From assembly GCF_000429685.1 (NCBI RefSeq), contig NZ_AUCI01000020.1, forward strand, positions 1-60,118: a stretch of DNA of 60,118 bases, in the 5' to 3' direction. The position numbers and the translations under genes were made by a program. Source of the DNA: Salibacterium aidingense DSM 18341. Its GTDB lineage: Bacteria; Bacillota; Bacilli; Bacillales; Marinococcaceae. The notes under the pieces are model-generated. The model had not been told where the DNA came from, ran no database searches, and worked only from the letters and a program-made list of their open reading frames with translations. This document shows, in pieces, positions 33,577 through 41,972 of this stretch. Numbering within the stretch: position 1 is the stretch's first letter; each line of letters starts with the position of its first letter.

Positions 33577-34224
33577 ATGGCAGGAAATAAAATATTAATT
33601 GTGACAGCAGTGGACCAGGAAAGGGACGCTGTACATAAAGGATTGGGAGACAATCCTCGTTTTGATGTAATCGCCGGCGGTGTAGGTTTGGCAGATGCTG
33701 CCGTAAGTACGGCACTGGCGCTGCATGATGACGAGTATAAAGCGGTGGTCAGCTCCGGCATTGCCGGTGGTTTTGATCTTTCTGCAGCCGCTGGTTCCAT
33801 TGTTATTGCAAGTGTCATGGTGTCGGCGGACGCTGGTTCCGAAACCAAAGATGCTTTTTTTTCCTTAGAGGATTTAAATTTGGGACGATGCCGTTACACA
33901 TGTGACGCTTTTTACGTAGAACAATTGTTGAAAAAAGCAGAAACAGTGGGGCGGGCTGTTGATACGGGCCCTGTACTGACGACGATGACAGCAACGGGCT
34001 CGGAAGCGACGGCTCAAAAACTGCTGCAGCGTTTTCCGGGAGCAAAAGCAGAGGCTATGGAAGGGTATGGGGTAGCAGCAGCAGCCCGAAGAAAAAACAT
34101 CCCAGCGTTTGAACTGCGGTCGATTTCCAACACGGTCGGTCCCCGCGACCGCGAAAACTGGAATATCAGGGAGGCGCTGACAGCTTTGGAACAGGTAAGT
34201 CCGATATTGCAGGAGGTTTTTTAA
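33577..34224 (+). CDS. mqnB: Futalosine hydrolase
   Basis: A 215-residue nucleoside-phosphorylase-fold protein. MqnB removes adenine from futalosine in the alternative menaquinone pathway. Seen are ILIVTAVDQERDAVHKGL at the N terminus, VVSSGIAGGFDLSAAAGSIVIAS, TGPVLTTMTATGSEATAQ and AEAMEGYGVAAAARR, the MTA/SAH-nucleosidase-type Met-Glu pair. The last part, FELRSISNTVGPRDRENWNI, matches futalosine hydrolases as I know them. ATG 33577 follows AAAGGAG at 9 bases, so it is preferred to ATG 33535. The mqnD start follows the stop by one base. Confidence 0.9.
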   Translation: MAGNKILIVTAVDQERDAVHKGLGDNPRFDVIAGGVGLADAAVSTALALHDDEYKAVVSSGIAGGFDLSAAAGSIVIASVMVSADAGSETKDAFFSLEDLNLGRCRYTCDAFYVEQLLKKAETVGRAVDTGPVLTTMTATGSEATAQKLLQRFPGAKAEAMEGYGVAAAARRKNIPAFELRSISNTVGPRDRENWNIREALTALEQVSPILQEVF

Positions 34225-34225
34225 A

Positions 34226-35053
34226 TTGAATATAGCTTTTTCTTCATGTCCGAATGATACCTTTACGTTTCACGCTTTGGTCCATGGGAAGCTTCCCGAT
34301 GCACCGGAGGTTCATGTGACTTATGCCGATATCGATCAAACCAATTATTGGGCAGCCCATCGAGAAGGCCCGGAAGTGATGAAAATATCGTATGCTGCGC
34401 TGCCGTGGGTGCTGGACCATTACCGGCTGCTTTCCTGCGGAGGCGCATTGGGAAGAGGATGCGGACCATTGGTGTTAACAGCAGAAAAAGAACACGGCCC
34501 TTCTTTTCTCTCAGGACGGACGATTGCCGTGCCGAGTGATCGTTCTACGGCTTATCTGCTGTTCCGGCTGTGGACCGCACAGAAACTGACGGAAAACGTA
34601 GGAGAAATTAAGATCATGTCCTTTGAGGACATCATGCCGGCTGTGCAAACAGGAGAAGTAGATGCCGGTCTTGTGATTCATGAAGCACGCTTTACGTATC
34701 CTGACTACGGCTTACATATGCTTCAGGATCTGGGAGAGTGGTGGGAAGAGGATACAGGTCTGCCAATTCCGTTGGGAGCGATTATCGCGAAACGTTCCTT
34801 GGATCATAAAAAAGTAGAAAAATGGATACGGGAGTCCGTGGACTATGCATGGGAATATCCCGAAGACTCCAGGGAGTATGTGATGGAGCATTCCCAGGAA
34901 ATGTCTCCGAATGTAGCCCGCCAGCATATTGATTTATATGTCAATGAATTCACAAGAGACCTGGGGGAAGACGGATTTGCCGCCATCCGTTCCTTTTTGG
35001 GACGGGCGGCAGAAGAAGGGCTGGTTCCAGCGTTTCGAATGGAAGATGTATAA
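34226..35053 (+). CDS. mqnD: 1,4-dihydroxy-6-naphthoate synthase
   Basis: A 275-residue MqnD protein of the periplasmic-binding-protein fold, acting late in futalosine-dependent menaquinone synthesis. SSCPNDTFTFHALVHGKL is the diagnostic N terminus. DIDQTNYWA, EVMKISYAALPWVLDHYRLLSCGGALGRGCGPL and DAGLVIHEARFTYPDYGL follow. TTG 34226 is the start, with AGGAGG ahead. Only mqnB and mqnD are here, so mqnA and mqnC must lie elsewhere. Confidence 0.93.
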   Translation: MNIAFSSCPNDTFTFHALVHGKLPDAPEVHVTYADIDQTNYWAAHREGPEVMKISYAALPWVLDHYRLLSCGGALGRGCGPLVLTAEKEHGPSFLSGRTIAVPSDRSTAYLLFRLWTAQKLTENVGEIKIMSFEDIMPAVQTGEVDAGLVIHEARFTYPDYGLHMLQDLGEWWEEDTGLPIPLGAIIAKRSLDHKKVEKWIRESVDYAWEYPEDSREYVMEHSQEMSPNVARQHIDLYVNEFTRDLGEDGFAAIRSFLGRAAEEGLVPAFRMEDV

Positions 35054-35095
35054 AAAGAATGAAGCAGGAGTCTGGGAACAAACATTATCAAGGAC

Positions 35096-35140
35096 AAAAA
35101 ATCCGAACGATTTTTTCCATAAATCGTTCGGATTTTTGTG
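35096..35140 (+). terminator. Terminator of mqnB-mqnD
   Basis: AAATCCGAACGATTT and AAATCGTTCGGATTT form a perfect 15-bp stem around a 6-base loop, with further T residues after it. The A-run on the left makes it potentially bidirectional. Confidence 0.9.
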
Positions 35141-35150
35141 TATTGTTCTA

Positions 35151-35228
35151 TCGCTGCGTCAAAATAGGTCGCTTTCCGCGGGCACGGCTCGAGCCTCCTC
35201 AGAAGAAAGCCACTTCCTGCGGGATATC
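35151..35228. repeat. REP-like dispersed repeat fragment
   Basis: GTCAAAATAGGTCG (from 35158) followed by TTCCGCGGG, a CACGGCTCGAG segment and TTCCTGCGGG resembles the outer end of the long inverted repeat (59434-59480; inverted at 1-37). Noncoding. Confidence 0.55.
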
Positions 35229-35439
35229 AAATTTTTTTATCTCCGCTTTTCTTCATTAAACCTGAATTTCTGTGTAAACAATTCTTACATATCCAAGGCA
35301 GGATGGTTTTTGGGTTGGATTGCCTAAATCAATCTCCATAACTACTGTCACTTAGCCAAAAAACATTCAAATGAGCTTTCAGACAGAATAAAAAGCCCTG
35401 GAGTTAGAGGAGGAATAGTTAGTTTTTTCGACCAAATGA

Positions 35440-35468
35440 ATGTCTGGTTTTTAGACAGGATATACAAT
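35440..35468 (+). promoter_or_regulatory. Candidate promoter and dyad before the NMT1-type ABC operon
   Basis: TACAAT (35463-35468) is a good -10, but the -35 region is poor. Between them lies a dyad, TGTCT-N7-AGACA (35441-35457), well placed for a regulator. The interval 35229-35439 holds no gene. Confidence 0.4.
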
Positions 35469-35588
35469 GACGTTGAAAGCAGGAGACCTTAAGATGTGGT
35501 TATCAAGAAAATACCGAAAGCCAAGGTGTTGGAATGGATGGCCGGGTGTAGAACAAAGGGAGATTTTGATTTAAAGGAGGGACATCTC

Positions 35589-36380
35589 TTGCAGACAAAT
35601 AAGAAAGAAATGGTGGCTTTTCGCCAGATGAGCAAGGTTTTCAGTAATGGTACCGTTGCTTTGGATCAGTTTGACTTGACCATTGGAGAAGGTGAGTTCC
35701 TGACATTTCTCGGACCTTCCGGCTGTGGAAAATCAACAGCCCTGCGGATGACGGCAGGACTGGCTGAAGCAAGCTCCGGTGAGGTAAAGGTATTTAACAA
35801 AGATCCTAAAGAAACCATCCGCAACACCAATGACATAGCATTTGTTTTTCAAGAGCCGAATCTGCTGCCATGGCGGAAAGTGATAGACAATGTGGTGCTG
35901 CCCCTTGAACTGAGAGGGACCTCCAAAAAGGAAGCAAAGGCAGAGGCCTGCCGTGTCCTGGAAATGGTGGGGTTGAAGGATTATGCGACATCCTATCCGC
36001 GTGAATTATCTGGAGGTATGAAAATGAGAGTGTCCATTGCCCGGGCTCTTGCTGCGAAACCAAAGCTGCTTTTAATGGACGAACCTTTCGCGGCATTAGA
36101 TGAAATGACAAGGCAAAGTCTGCAATTAGAATTGTTGGAAATTTGGGAAAAAGAAAAAACAACGATCTTATTTGTTACCCATAACGTGTTTGAGGCAGTT
36201 TACCTTTCTACAAGAATTGCTGTGATGTCAGCCGGACCGGGACGATTAAGCTCTGTCATTGATGTTAACCTGCCTTACCCAAGACATGCTATCAGCCGAA
36301 CGGATCAAGAGTTTTCGGCTTATGTCAAAAAAGCGTCGGATCAATTGGAAAACAGTCTGGATAAAAGGGGGATCGGATAA
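35589..36380 (+). CDS. ABC transporter ATPase (SsuB/TauB/ThiZ type)
   Basis: A 263-residue ATPase of the nitrate/sulfonate/HMP importer class. Walker A GPSGCGKST, Q-loop FQEPNLLP, signature LSGGMKMR, Walker B LLLMDEPFAALDE and switch His in FVTHNVFEA are all present. The frame opens at GTG 35496, but TTG 35589 is preferred because AAAGGAGG lies 8 bases ahead and the protein then starts close to the fold. It touches the permease gene. Downstream purine genes suggest a purine or related heterocycle as substrate. Confidence 0.92.
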   Translation: MQTNKKEMVAFRQMSKVFSNGTVALDQFDLTIGEGEFLTFLGPSGCGKSTALRMTAGLAEASSGEVKVFNKDPKETIRNTNDIAFVFQEPNLLPWRKVIDNVVLPLELRGTSKKEAKAEACRVLEMVGLKDYATSYPRELSGGMKMRVSIARALAAKPKLLLMDEPFAALDEMTRQSLQLELLEIWEKEKTTILFVTHNVFEAVYLSTRIAVMSAGPGRLSSVIDVNLPYPRHAISRTDQEFSAYVKKASDQLENSLDKRGIG

Positions 36381-37243
36381 TGAGTATGTCGTCTGCAGAA
36401 GCAGCCAAAAAAGAAATGATCACCTCGTCCAAAAAAGGAACCAAGGGGAAGTATTTCGGAGTGAAGTTTATGAATTACTTTCTCGGTCCAATCATCGCGT
36501 TTATTATTTTCGCGGCACTGTGGCAGACGGTTCCGCTGCTGATTGGGATGCCGCATTATATTTTTCCGAAGCCTACGGATGTAATCAATGCGGCAGTAAG
36601 TGACTGGTCCCTGCTTCGGCAAGCAGTACAAATCACGGTGTTGGAATCGGTCATCGGCTTTCTTTTAAGCGCGGTCATCGGTATTATCGTTTCGATTATC
36701 TTAGCCAGTTCTAAAATTATCGAGCGGAGCATCTATCCGTATGCGATCATATTACAAACCCTGCCGGTGGTTGCTGTTGCGCCAATTGTCGTCATCTGGT
36801 TCGGGGCCGGGTTTAATGCGATTGTTGTTGTTGCCTTTTTAATCGGTTTTTTTCCGGTCATTTCGAATACATTAATGGGATTGAATTCTGTAGATAAAGA
36901 AATGGATGATCTGTTTTCTCTGTACAATGCTTCGAAATGGCAGAAAATGTGGAAGCTTCGTATCCCTTCCGCCATGCCCTTCATTATGGCTGGTTTGAAA
37001 ATTTCCTGCACGTTATCGATTGTTGGAGCGATTGTCGGGGAATACGTGGCCGGTGTCGGCGGTGGAGAAGGTGGTCTGGGATATGCTATTACGGTATCTG
37101 CGATTCAGGTCAATACCTCATTTATCTTTGCCTGTGCTATCGCCGGTGCCGTGCTGGGAGTCAGTTTTTATCTGCTGGTTAACCTCGTATCCAATAAAAT
37201 TCTGGGGTCGTGGCACGAATCTGCAATGAAAAAAGAACAATAG
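36380..37243 (+). CDS. ABC transporter permease (SsuC/TauC/ThiX type)
   Basis: A 287-residue permease with about six hydrophobic helices after a charged N-terminal tail. The conserved loop MDDLFSLYNASKWQKMWKLRIPSAMPFIMAGLKIS, carrying the ATPase contact, and IVGEYVAGVGGGEGGLGYAI are typical of the BPD_transp_1 proteins in nitrate, sulfonate and HMP importers. The ATG overlaps the last base of the ATPase stop codon, showing coupling. Confidence 0.92.
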   Translation: MSMSSAEAAKKEMITSSKKGTKGKYFGVKFMNYFLGPIIAFIIFAALWQTVPLLIGMPHYIFPKPTDVINAAVSDWSLLRQAVQITVLESVIGFLLSAVIGIIVSIILASSKIIERSIYPYAIILQTLPVVAVAPIVVIWFGAGFNAIVVVAFLIGFFPVISNTLMGLNSVDKEMDDLFSLYNASKWQKMWKLRIPSAMPFIMAGLKISCTLSIVGAIVGEYVAGVGGGEGGLGYAITVSAIQVNTSFIFACAIAGAVLGVSFYLLVNLVSNKILGSWHESAMKKEQ

Positions 37244-37270
37244 GTATCGAAGAAAAAGAGGGGGGTTATT

Positions 37271-38308
37271 ATGGGGATCGGATTTCATGTACCTAAAATA
37301 ATAAGAATACATGGCAGTATTGCTTTCTTGTTCATGCTTGCTGCCTGTGGAGGGGGAACGGAGGAAATCTCCGGTTCAGAAGATGTAACATCAGAAGAGG
37401 GCTCAACAGCTGAATCGGAAGAGCTGGAGCCAGTAACCCTGGTGTTGAACTGGTTTCCTAAAAGTCAGATGGGAGGATTTTTTGCCGCTCAGTCAGAAGG
37501 GTATTTTGAAGAAAACGGGCTGGATATAGAAGTTCAGCCGGGAGGGCCGGAGGTATCCACCTTACAAATGGTAGCAGCCGGAGACGCTGAGTTTGGTCTG
37601 GCGCACGCTGATCAGTTATTAATGGCAAGAAATCAGGGGATGGAACTGGTTGCACTGGCGGCCTCCCTTCAAAACAGTCCCCAGGCTTTCATGTATCACT
37701 CCGATGCGGGACTGGACGGTTTTGAGGATATGAACGGCAGGAAAGCGTATGTTGAAGCAGGTATCCCGTATTGGGAATACTTAAAGAGCCAATATGATTT
37801 AAGTGACGTCGAACAGTTAACCTATACGGGGGAATATACGCAGTTTATGAATGAACCAGAATCGATCAGCCAGTCTTTTGTTACTTCCGAACCTTATTTT
37901 ATGGAACGGGAAGGGGTAGACGTGGACACAACCCTGATTTCCGAGGCAGGATATGATCCGTATAATGTCGTACTCTTTGTGACGAGAGATTATTTAGAAC
38001 AAAATAAAGAAACGGTGGAACAATTCATGAACGCCTACCGTCCGGGCTGGGACTATTATGAAGAAAATTATGAGGAAGTAAATGAAGTGATTCATGAAGC
38101 AAATGAAAATATTGCCCTGGAAGAATTAAAGTTTGAAAGTGAAGCCCAGCATGACTTTGTTTATGGCGGGGATGCCGAAGAAAACGGAGTTGGACATATG
38201 ACAGAAGAACGCTGGGGCGAGTTAATCGATCAATTATACGAACTGGAACTGCTCGATGAACAGGTCGACCCGGAGGAAGTATATACAACAGAATATTTGT
38301 CTGAATAA
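37271..38308 (+). CDS. NMT1/THI5-like ABC substrate-binding lipoprotein
   Basis: A 345-residue binding protein. The hydrophobic stretch IAFLFMLAAC contains a lipobox, and an acidic linker (about 25-52) precedes the fold. VLNWFPKSQMGGFFAAQSEGYFEENGLDIEVQPGGP is the NMT1/THI5-like signature shared with HMP, riboflavin and other heterocycle-binding proteins. GAGGGGGG precedes the ATG. With a deaminase and xanthine dehydrogenase genes following, a purine, oxopurine or pterin ligand is reasonable; a thiamine precursor cannot be excluded. Confidence 0.88.
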   Translation: MGIGFHVPKIIRIHGSIAFLFMLAACGGGTEEISGSEDVTSEEGSTAESEELEPVTLVLNWFPKSQMGGFFAAQSEGYFEENGLDIEVQPGGPEVSTLQMVAAGDAEFGLAHADQLLMARNQGMELVALAASLQNSPQAFMYHSDAGLDGFEDMNGRKAYVEAGIPYWEYLKSQYDLSDVEQLTYTGEYTQFMNEPESISQSFVTSEPYFMEREGVDVDTTLISEAGYDPYNVVLFVTRDYLEQNKETVEQFMNAYRPGWDYYEENYEEVNEVIHEANENIALEELKFESEAQHDFVYGGDAEENGVGHMTEERWGELIDQLYELELLDEQVDPEEVYTTEYLSE

Positions 38309-38384
38309 ATACAGGCATTGGAAGTCAGTGACGGAAAGCATTCCGTGCTGGCTTTTCCCTTTGGGGGCGCAGGAGGGACAAAAT

Positions 38385-38729
38385 ATGGCAGACGAAACGC
38401 ACAGCAAGTCACAACGTCAGCAGATCGCCCGTTTATATAATAAAGTAAACCAGGAGATGTACGGGATAGGCGTAAGGAAGCAGAAAGTTGAAATGATGGA
38501 GGATAAAATTGTCATTTTTGGCCAACATCAGCGAGTGCCGGCCCTATCTGTGATCGATCAGAAGAACCCGCCTCTCTCTTTATCCGTAGATACCACCCTA
38601 ATCGAGGAATTTAAGAGCAGGCTGAAAAAGCAGCTGGAAAGCGAACTGGAACTTCAGGTGAAAACAATCCTGAAAGATTTTGACCCTGAAACCGAAGAAG
38701 CTGCCGCAGTCATTTATCTTCTTAAGTAA
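38385..38729 (+). CDS. DUF2294 family protein
   Basis: A 114-residue cytoplasmic protein. The body, IARLYNKVNQEMYGIGVRKQKVEMMEDKIVIFGQHQRVPAL, then LIEEFKSRLKKQLESELE and ETEEAAAVIYLLK, fits the DUF2294 family of Gram-positive bacteria, whose function is unknown. ATG 38385 follows AGGAGGG by 7 bases; the frame extends upstream without a good start. It follows the binding-protein gene by 76 bases and is probably read from the same transcript, ending at the hairpin at 38797. Confidence 0.8.
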   Translation: MADETHSKSQRQQIARLYNKVNQEMYGIGVRKQKVEMMEDKIVIFGQHQRVPALSVIDQKNPPLSLSVDTTLIEEFKSRLKKQLESELELQVKTILKDFDPETEEAAAVIYLLK

Positions 38730-38758
38730 AAAATAGCGGAGATAATGTAACAAACCTT

Positions 38759-38787
38759 ATGACAACACCACAAAATTCTTATATTCT
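38759..38787 (+). promoter_or_regulatory. Candidate promoter of the deaminase-puc operon
   Basis: ATGACA (38759-38764), 17-bp spacer, TATTCT (38782-38787). Transcription would start near 38795, leaving a leader of about 165 bases with two hairpins. Confidence 0.4.
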
Positions 38788-38796
38788 AACGATAAC

Positions 38797-38837
38797 AAAA
38801 GGAAACGGCACTGCTGATGCGGGCGGTTTTCCTTTTA
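38797..38837 (+). terminator. Hairpin after DUF2294 gene / start of the leader
   Basis: AAAAGGAAAC pairs with GTTTTCCTTTT around GGCACTGCTGATGCGGGCG, which itself can form a short GCA/TGC inner stem. It is either the terminator of the upstream operon or the first stem of a structured leader. Confidence 0.55.
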
Positions 38838-38875
38838 AAAAGGTCGGTGGCTTTATCTCTGCTGGGCGGAGAAAC

Positions 38876-38937
38876 AAAGAAACCGGGGAAGGCTTGTAGT
38901 CACAGGGCTATATGCATTTCTCCGGTTTTTTTTAACC
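38876..38937 (+). terminator. Terminator/attenuator before the deaminase gene
   Basis: AACCGGGGAA (38881-38890) and TTTCTCCGGTT pair with one mismatch, followed by eight T residues, only 25 bases before the coding region. A terminator here, downstream of a candidate promoter, points to conditional read-through. No known riboswitch consensus was recognised in the leader. Confidence 0.6.
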
Positions 38938-38960
38938 AAAAGTAGGAGGGGGAGACCTGG

Positions 38961-40313
38961 ATGGAGACTATATTAATAAAAAACGCTGAGATTGTCACGA
39001 TGAATGAAAAGATGGACATCGTTTATGGCGATATAGTAATAGAACAGAACAAAATAGCAAAAATCGGAAACGATTTAACGAATGTTGTGCCCCCGGGGAC
39101 GAAGGTCATTGATGCTGAGGGAAAGACGGTCCTTCCGGGATTTATCCAGACTCATATTCATTTGTGCCAGACGCTCTTCCGCGGGCAGGCGGATGATATG
39201 GAGCTGCTGGATTGGCTGAAAAAGAAAATGTGGCCGCTGGAGGCTGCTCATGACTGGGACTCTCTTTATCGCTCGGCCAAACTTGGCATCGGAGAGCTGA
39301 TCGAGGGAGGAACAACGACCATCATGGACATGGAAACGGTGCATCATACAGATGCTGCCTTTGAAGCAATGGCTGAAACAGGAATCCGGGCGTTATCCGG
39401 AAAGGTCATGATGGACCTGGGAGAAGATCTCCCGTCCCCCTTGTTAGAAAATACGAACACATCGATAGAAGAAAGCGTTCGTCTGTTAGAAAAATGGCAC
39501 GGTTTTGATCATAACCGGATTCAGTACGCGTTCTGTCCAAGGTTTGTTGTTTCCTGTACCGAGGAGCTCTTAACGAGAGTCCGTGATCTTTCCGCCGAAT
39601 ACAATGTCCTTGTTCATACCCATGCTTCAGAAAATGAGGGGGAAGTGAGTATCGTAGAGGCAAGGCACGGAATGAAAAACGTGGAGTATCTGGATCACAT
39701 CGGACTCGCGAATGAACGCCTCGTGCTGGCTCACTGCATCTGGTTAAATGATAACGAAAAGCGGATTATCCGGGATAAGAAAGTGAAGATGACTCACTGC
39801 CCAGGCTCCAATCTGAAACTGGCCTCCGGGATTGCCGATGTACACGGCCTCACCAAGGATGGGGCTTCGGTCAGCCTTGGAGCAGACGGTGCTCCCTGCA
39901 ACAATACGATGGATATGTTTCAGGAAATTAAACTGGCGGCCCTGCTCCCAAAACCATACTACGGTCCGGCTTCCATGCCGGCGGAGGAGGTCTTGAAAAT
40001 GGCGACGATAAGAGGAGCGGAAGCCCTTGGACTGGAACACGAGATAGGAAGTCTGGAAGAAGGGAAAAAGGCGGATTTATTTCTTCTTGACTTAAACACC
40101 TTTCACAGCTATCCTTCGGAAACGGTGGATCCGGTTTCGCGTATTGTCTATTCCGCTTCGGCCCGGGATGTAGAAACAACCATCATTGATGGAAAGATTG
40201 TCATGGAAAACAGAGAGATGAAGACAATGGACAAAAATAGTGTGCTGCAAGCCTCCAATACTGCTGTCCAGCGGCTCGTGAGCCATCTTGCACATACGGT
40301 ACAGGAGAGATGA
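38961..40313 (+). CDS. ATZ/TRZ-type amidohydrolase, probable purine-ring deaminase
   Basis: A 450-residue metal-dependent hydrolase of the SsnA/TrzN/MtaD-type amidohydrolases. Metal ligands are in PGFIQTHIHLCQTLFRG (two His), VHTHASEN (His), LAHCIWL (His) and SLGADGAPCNN (Asp). MTHCPGSNLKLASGIADV is a family landmark. Members deaminate guanine, 8-oxoguanine, adenosine derivatives or triazines. Directly upstream of xanthine dehydrogenase genes, production of xanthine or another oxopurine is most likely. GTAGGAGGGGG precedes the ATG. Exact substrate cannot be fixed from sequence. Confidence 0.87.
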   Translation: METILIKNAEIVTMNEKMDIVYGDIVIEQNKIAKIGNDLTNVVPPGTKVIDAEGKTVLPGFIQTHIHLCQTLFRGQADDMELLDWLKKKMWPLEAAHDWDSLYRSAKLGIGELIEGGTTTIMDMETVHHTDAAFEAMAETGIRALSGKVMMDLGEDLPSPLLENTNTSIEESVRLLEKWHGFDHNRIQYAFCPRFVVSCTEELLTRVRDLSAEYNVLVHTHASENEGEVSIVEARHGMKNVEYLDHIGLANERLVLAHCIWLNDNEKRIIRDKKVKMTHCPGSNLKLASGIADVHGLTKDGASVSLGADGAPCNNTMDMFQEIKLAALLPKPYYGPASMPAEEVLKMATIRGAEALGLEHEIGSLEEGKKADLFLLDLNTFHSYPSETVDPVSRIVYSASARDVETTIIDGKIVMENREMKTMDKNSVLQASNTAVQRLVSHLAHTVQER

Positions 40314-40317
40314 CAAG

Positions 40318-41331
40318 ATGGAAGATATTCATTCTATTCTGAAACATGTTTTGAACAAACCGGAACAGGCTGTATTAGCCACTATTATCCATGTGGAAGG
40401 GTCTGCCTATCGTAAAGAAGGCACTTCCATGCTTGTTCAGGCAGATGGTTTCCAAATCGGCCTCTTAAGCGGAGGGTGTCTGGAGGATGATATTCATGCC
40501 CGCTTTGAGGACATATGGAGACATGGCCCTCGTTTAATGACCTATGATATGAAAGGGGAGGAGGAATTATCGTGGGGAGAGGGATCAGGCTGCAATGGTG
40601 TCATCCAAGTATTGTTGGAACCCATAAATGAGGTAATGTTTACCCATATGCGTCGTCTGAAAGACTTCCTGGAACAAGGGCAAACGGTGTATATGGCAAA
40701 AAAACTGACGTCTCTCCCGGAGCAGTTGGAAACACTCTACCAGACAGCAAATGATAGTTTTGGGACTTGGTCCGGCTTTGGGCCGGAGTCATGGATAGCG
40801 GAAAAAAGCGGTGTGAAGGAGATAGAAGAAAGCGGGGACCATGTATACTTCCATCGTTTTGAGCCAAAACCCCGCCTTTTCGTATTTGGAGCAAATACGG
40901 ACGCCCGTCCTCTGGTTCACCTGGCTGCCCGTTCAGGCTTTTCCGTTACCGTAAGTGATTGGAGACCCGCATTATGCAGCGAAGCATTTTTTCCAGAGGC
41001 TGACACGCTCGTTGTCGGTTTTCCGGAGGAGCTTAAAAACAGTCTCTCTATCGGTCCAAATGATTACGCGGTGCTTTTGACTCACCATTTTCAAAGAGAC
41101 AAAGAGTTACTGCCTTTTCTAATGGAGAAAAAGCTTAAATATTTAGGAGTACTTGGGTCACGTTCGAGAACCGCGAGGCTGCTTGATGGCGGCAGGATAC
41201 CGGAAGAAATAAACACACCCGCAGGCCTGTCTATCGCTGCGGAAGGTCCGGATGAAATAGCCGTCAGTATTGTATCGGAATTGATTATGCGTTCAAAAGA
41301 ACGGACCTCCCAGCCTGTGGTGATGACATGA
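40318..41331 (+). CDS. pucA: XdhC/CoxI-type molybdenum cofactor maturation factor (PucA-like)
   Basis: A 337-residue XdhC family protein that binds and protects sulfurated molybdenum cofactor for insertion into xanthine dehydrogenase. The N-terminal XdhC motif VLATIIHVEGSAYRKEGTSMLV is followed by GLLSGGCLEDDI and the C-terminal Rossmann domain (LFVFGANTDARPLVHLAARSGFSVTVSDWRP, LGVLGSRSRTARL). ATG 40318 is chosen because AGGAGAG lies 8 bases upstream. Its end overlaps the next start as ATGA. Gene order from here on is the same as B. subtilis pucABCDE. Confidence 0.9.
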   Translation: MEDIHSILKHVLNKPEQAVLATIIHVEGSAYRKEGTSMLVQADGFQIGLLSGGCLEDDIHARFEDIWRHGPRLMTYDMKGEEELSWGEGSGCNGVIQVLLEPINEVMFTHMRRLKDFLEQGQTVYMAKKLTSLPEQLETLYQTANDSFGTWSGFGPESWIAEKSGVKEIEESGDHVYFHRFEPKPRLFVFGANTDARPLVHLAARSGFSVTVSDWRPALCSEAFFPEADTLVVGFPEELKNSLSIGPNDYAVLLTHHFQRDKELLPFLMEKKLKYLGVLGSRSRTARLLDGGRIPEEINTPAGLSIAAEGPDEIAVSIVSELIMRSKERTSQPVVMT

Positions 41332-41972
41332 GTAATAAAAAAATGACCGGTATTTTTTTGGCAGCTGGAAAAAGCAGCAGAATGGGAGAATCAAAATTAG
41401 ACCTGCCCCTCGGCCAAACAACGATTGGAAGCATGGGGCTTAGAACAGCGGTGGAGTCCAATCTTGAACATATTTTAGTAGTGACAAAGCCGGAGGATTC
41501 CTTGAACTGGGTAGACCGTGATCTGCGGGCCCGTGAAACACAGTGGATGCAGGTCCAAAGCCCGCAGGCCCCACAAGGCCAGGCCCATTCGATAGGGAGC
41601 GGAGTGAAAGCTGCCAATGCCCGGCATGCAGAGGCGGTTATGATATTGCTTGGCGATCAGCCCTATCTTTCGAAAACAACAATAAATGATCTCATGGAAC
41701 AGCATGAAACATATGAAAAGTGGTACACAGCGTCGAAGTATCGGGAAAGGATACAGCCCCCTGTTATTTTTTCCCGGAGCTTGTTTCCTTTGTTATTAAA
41801 GCTGACCGGAGATAAGGGGGCACGCCCCTTGTTTCACACACTTCCGAGAGAACAGGGAGTAACGATTAACTATGAAGATGGGAGAGATTTTTATGATGTG
41901 GATACAAAGGAAGATTACCGATGGCTGCTAGAGAATATGCAGTTTCAGGAAGAACCAAGGATTCACCGGTAA
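41328..41972 (+). CDS. pucB: MocA/MobA-like nucleotidyltransferase (PucB-like)
   Basis: A 214-residue NTP transferase. The nucleotide loop IFLAAGKSSRMGESKLDLPLG is at the N terminus and LLGDQPYLSKTTINDL carries the metal-binding Asp. Related MocA proteins add cytidine to molybdopterin, and PucB is needed for xanthine dehydrogenase activity in B. subtilis. VIFSRSLFPLLLKLTGDKGARPL is a conserved family block. It overlaps pucA and pucC, so the five genes are translationally coupled. Confidence 0.9.
   Translation: MSNKKMTGIFLAAGKSSRMGESKLDLPLGQTTIGSMGLRTAVESNLEHILVVTKPEDSLNWVDRDLRARETQWMQVQSPQAPQGQAHSIGSGVKAANARHAEAVMILLGDQPYLSKTTINDLMEQHETYEKWYTASKYRERIQPPVIFSRSLFPLLLKLTGDKGARPLFHTLPREQGVTINYEDGRDFYDVDTKEDYRWLLENMQFQEEPRIHR

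Noticed and set aside
35140-35495. Thiamine (THI-box) riboswitch before the NMT1-type transporter
   Set aside because: The conserved CTGAGA and ACCTGA blocks of THI boxes were not found, which weakens a thiamine-precursor role for the importer.
38790-38960. Known purine riboswitch before the deaminase-puc genes
   Set aside because: The three-way junction core and loop GG/CC pairs of guanine/adenine riboswitches were looked for and not found, so only an unnamed attenuator is reported.
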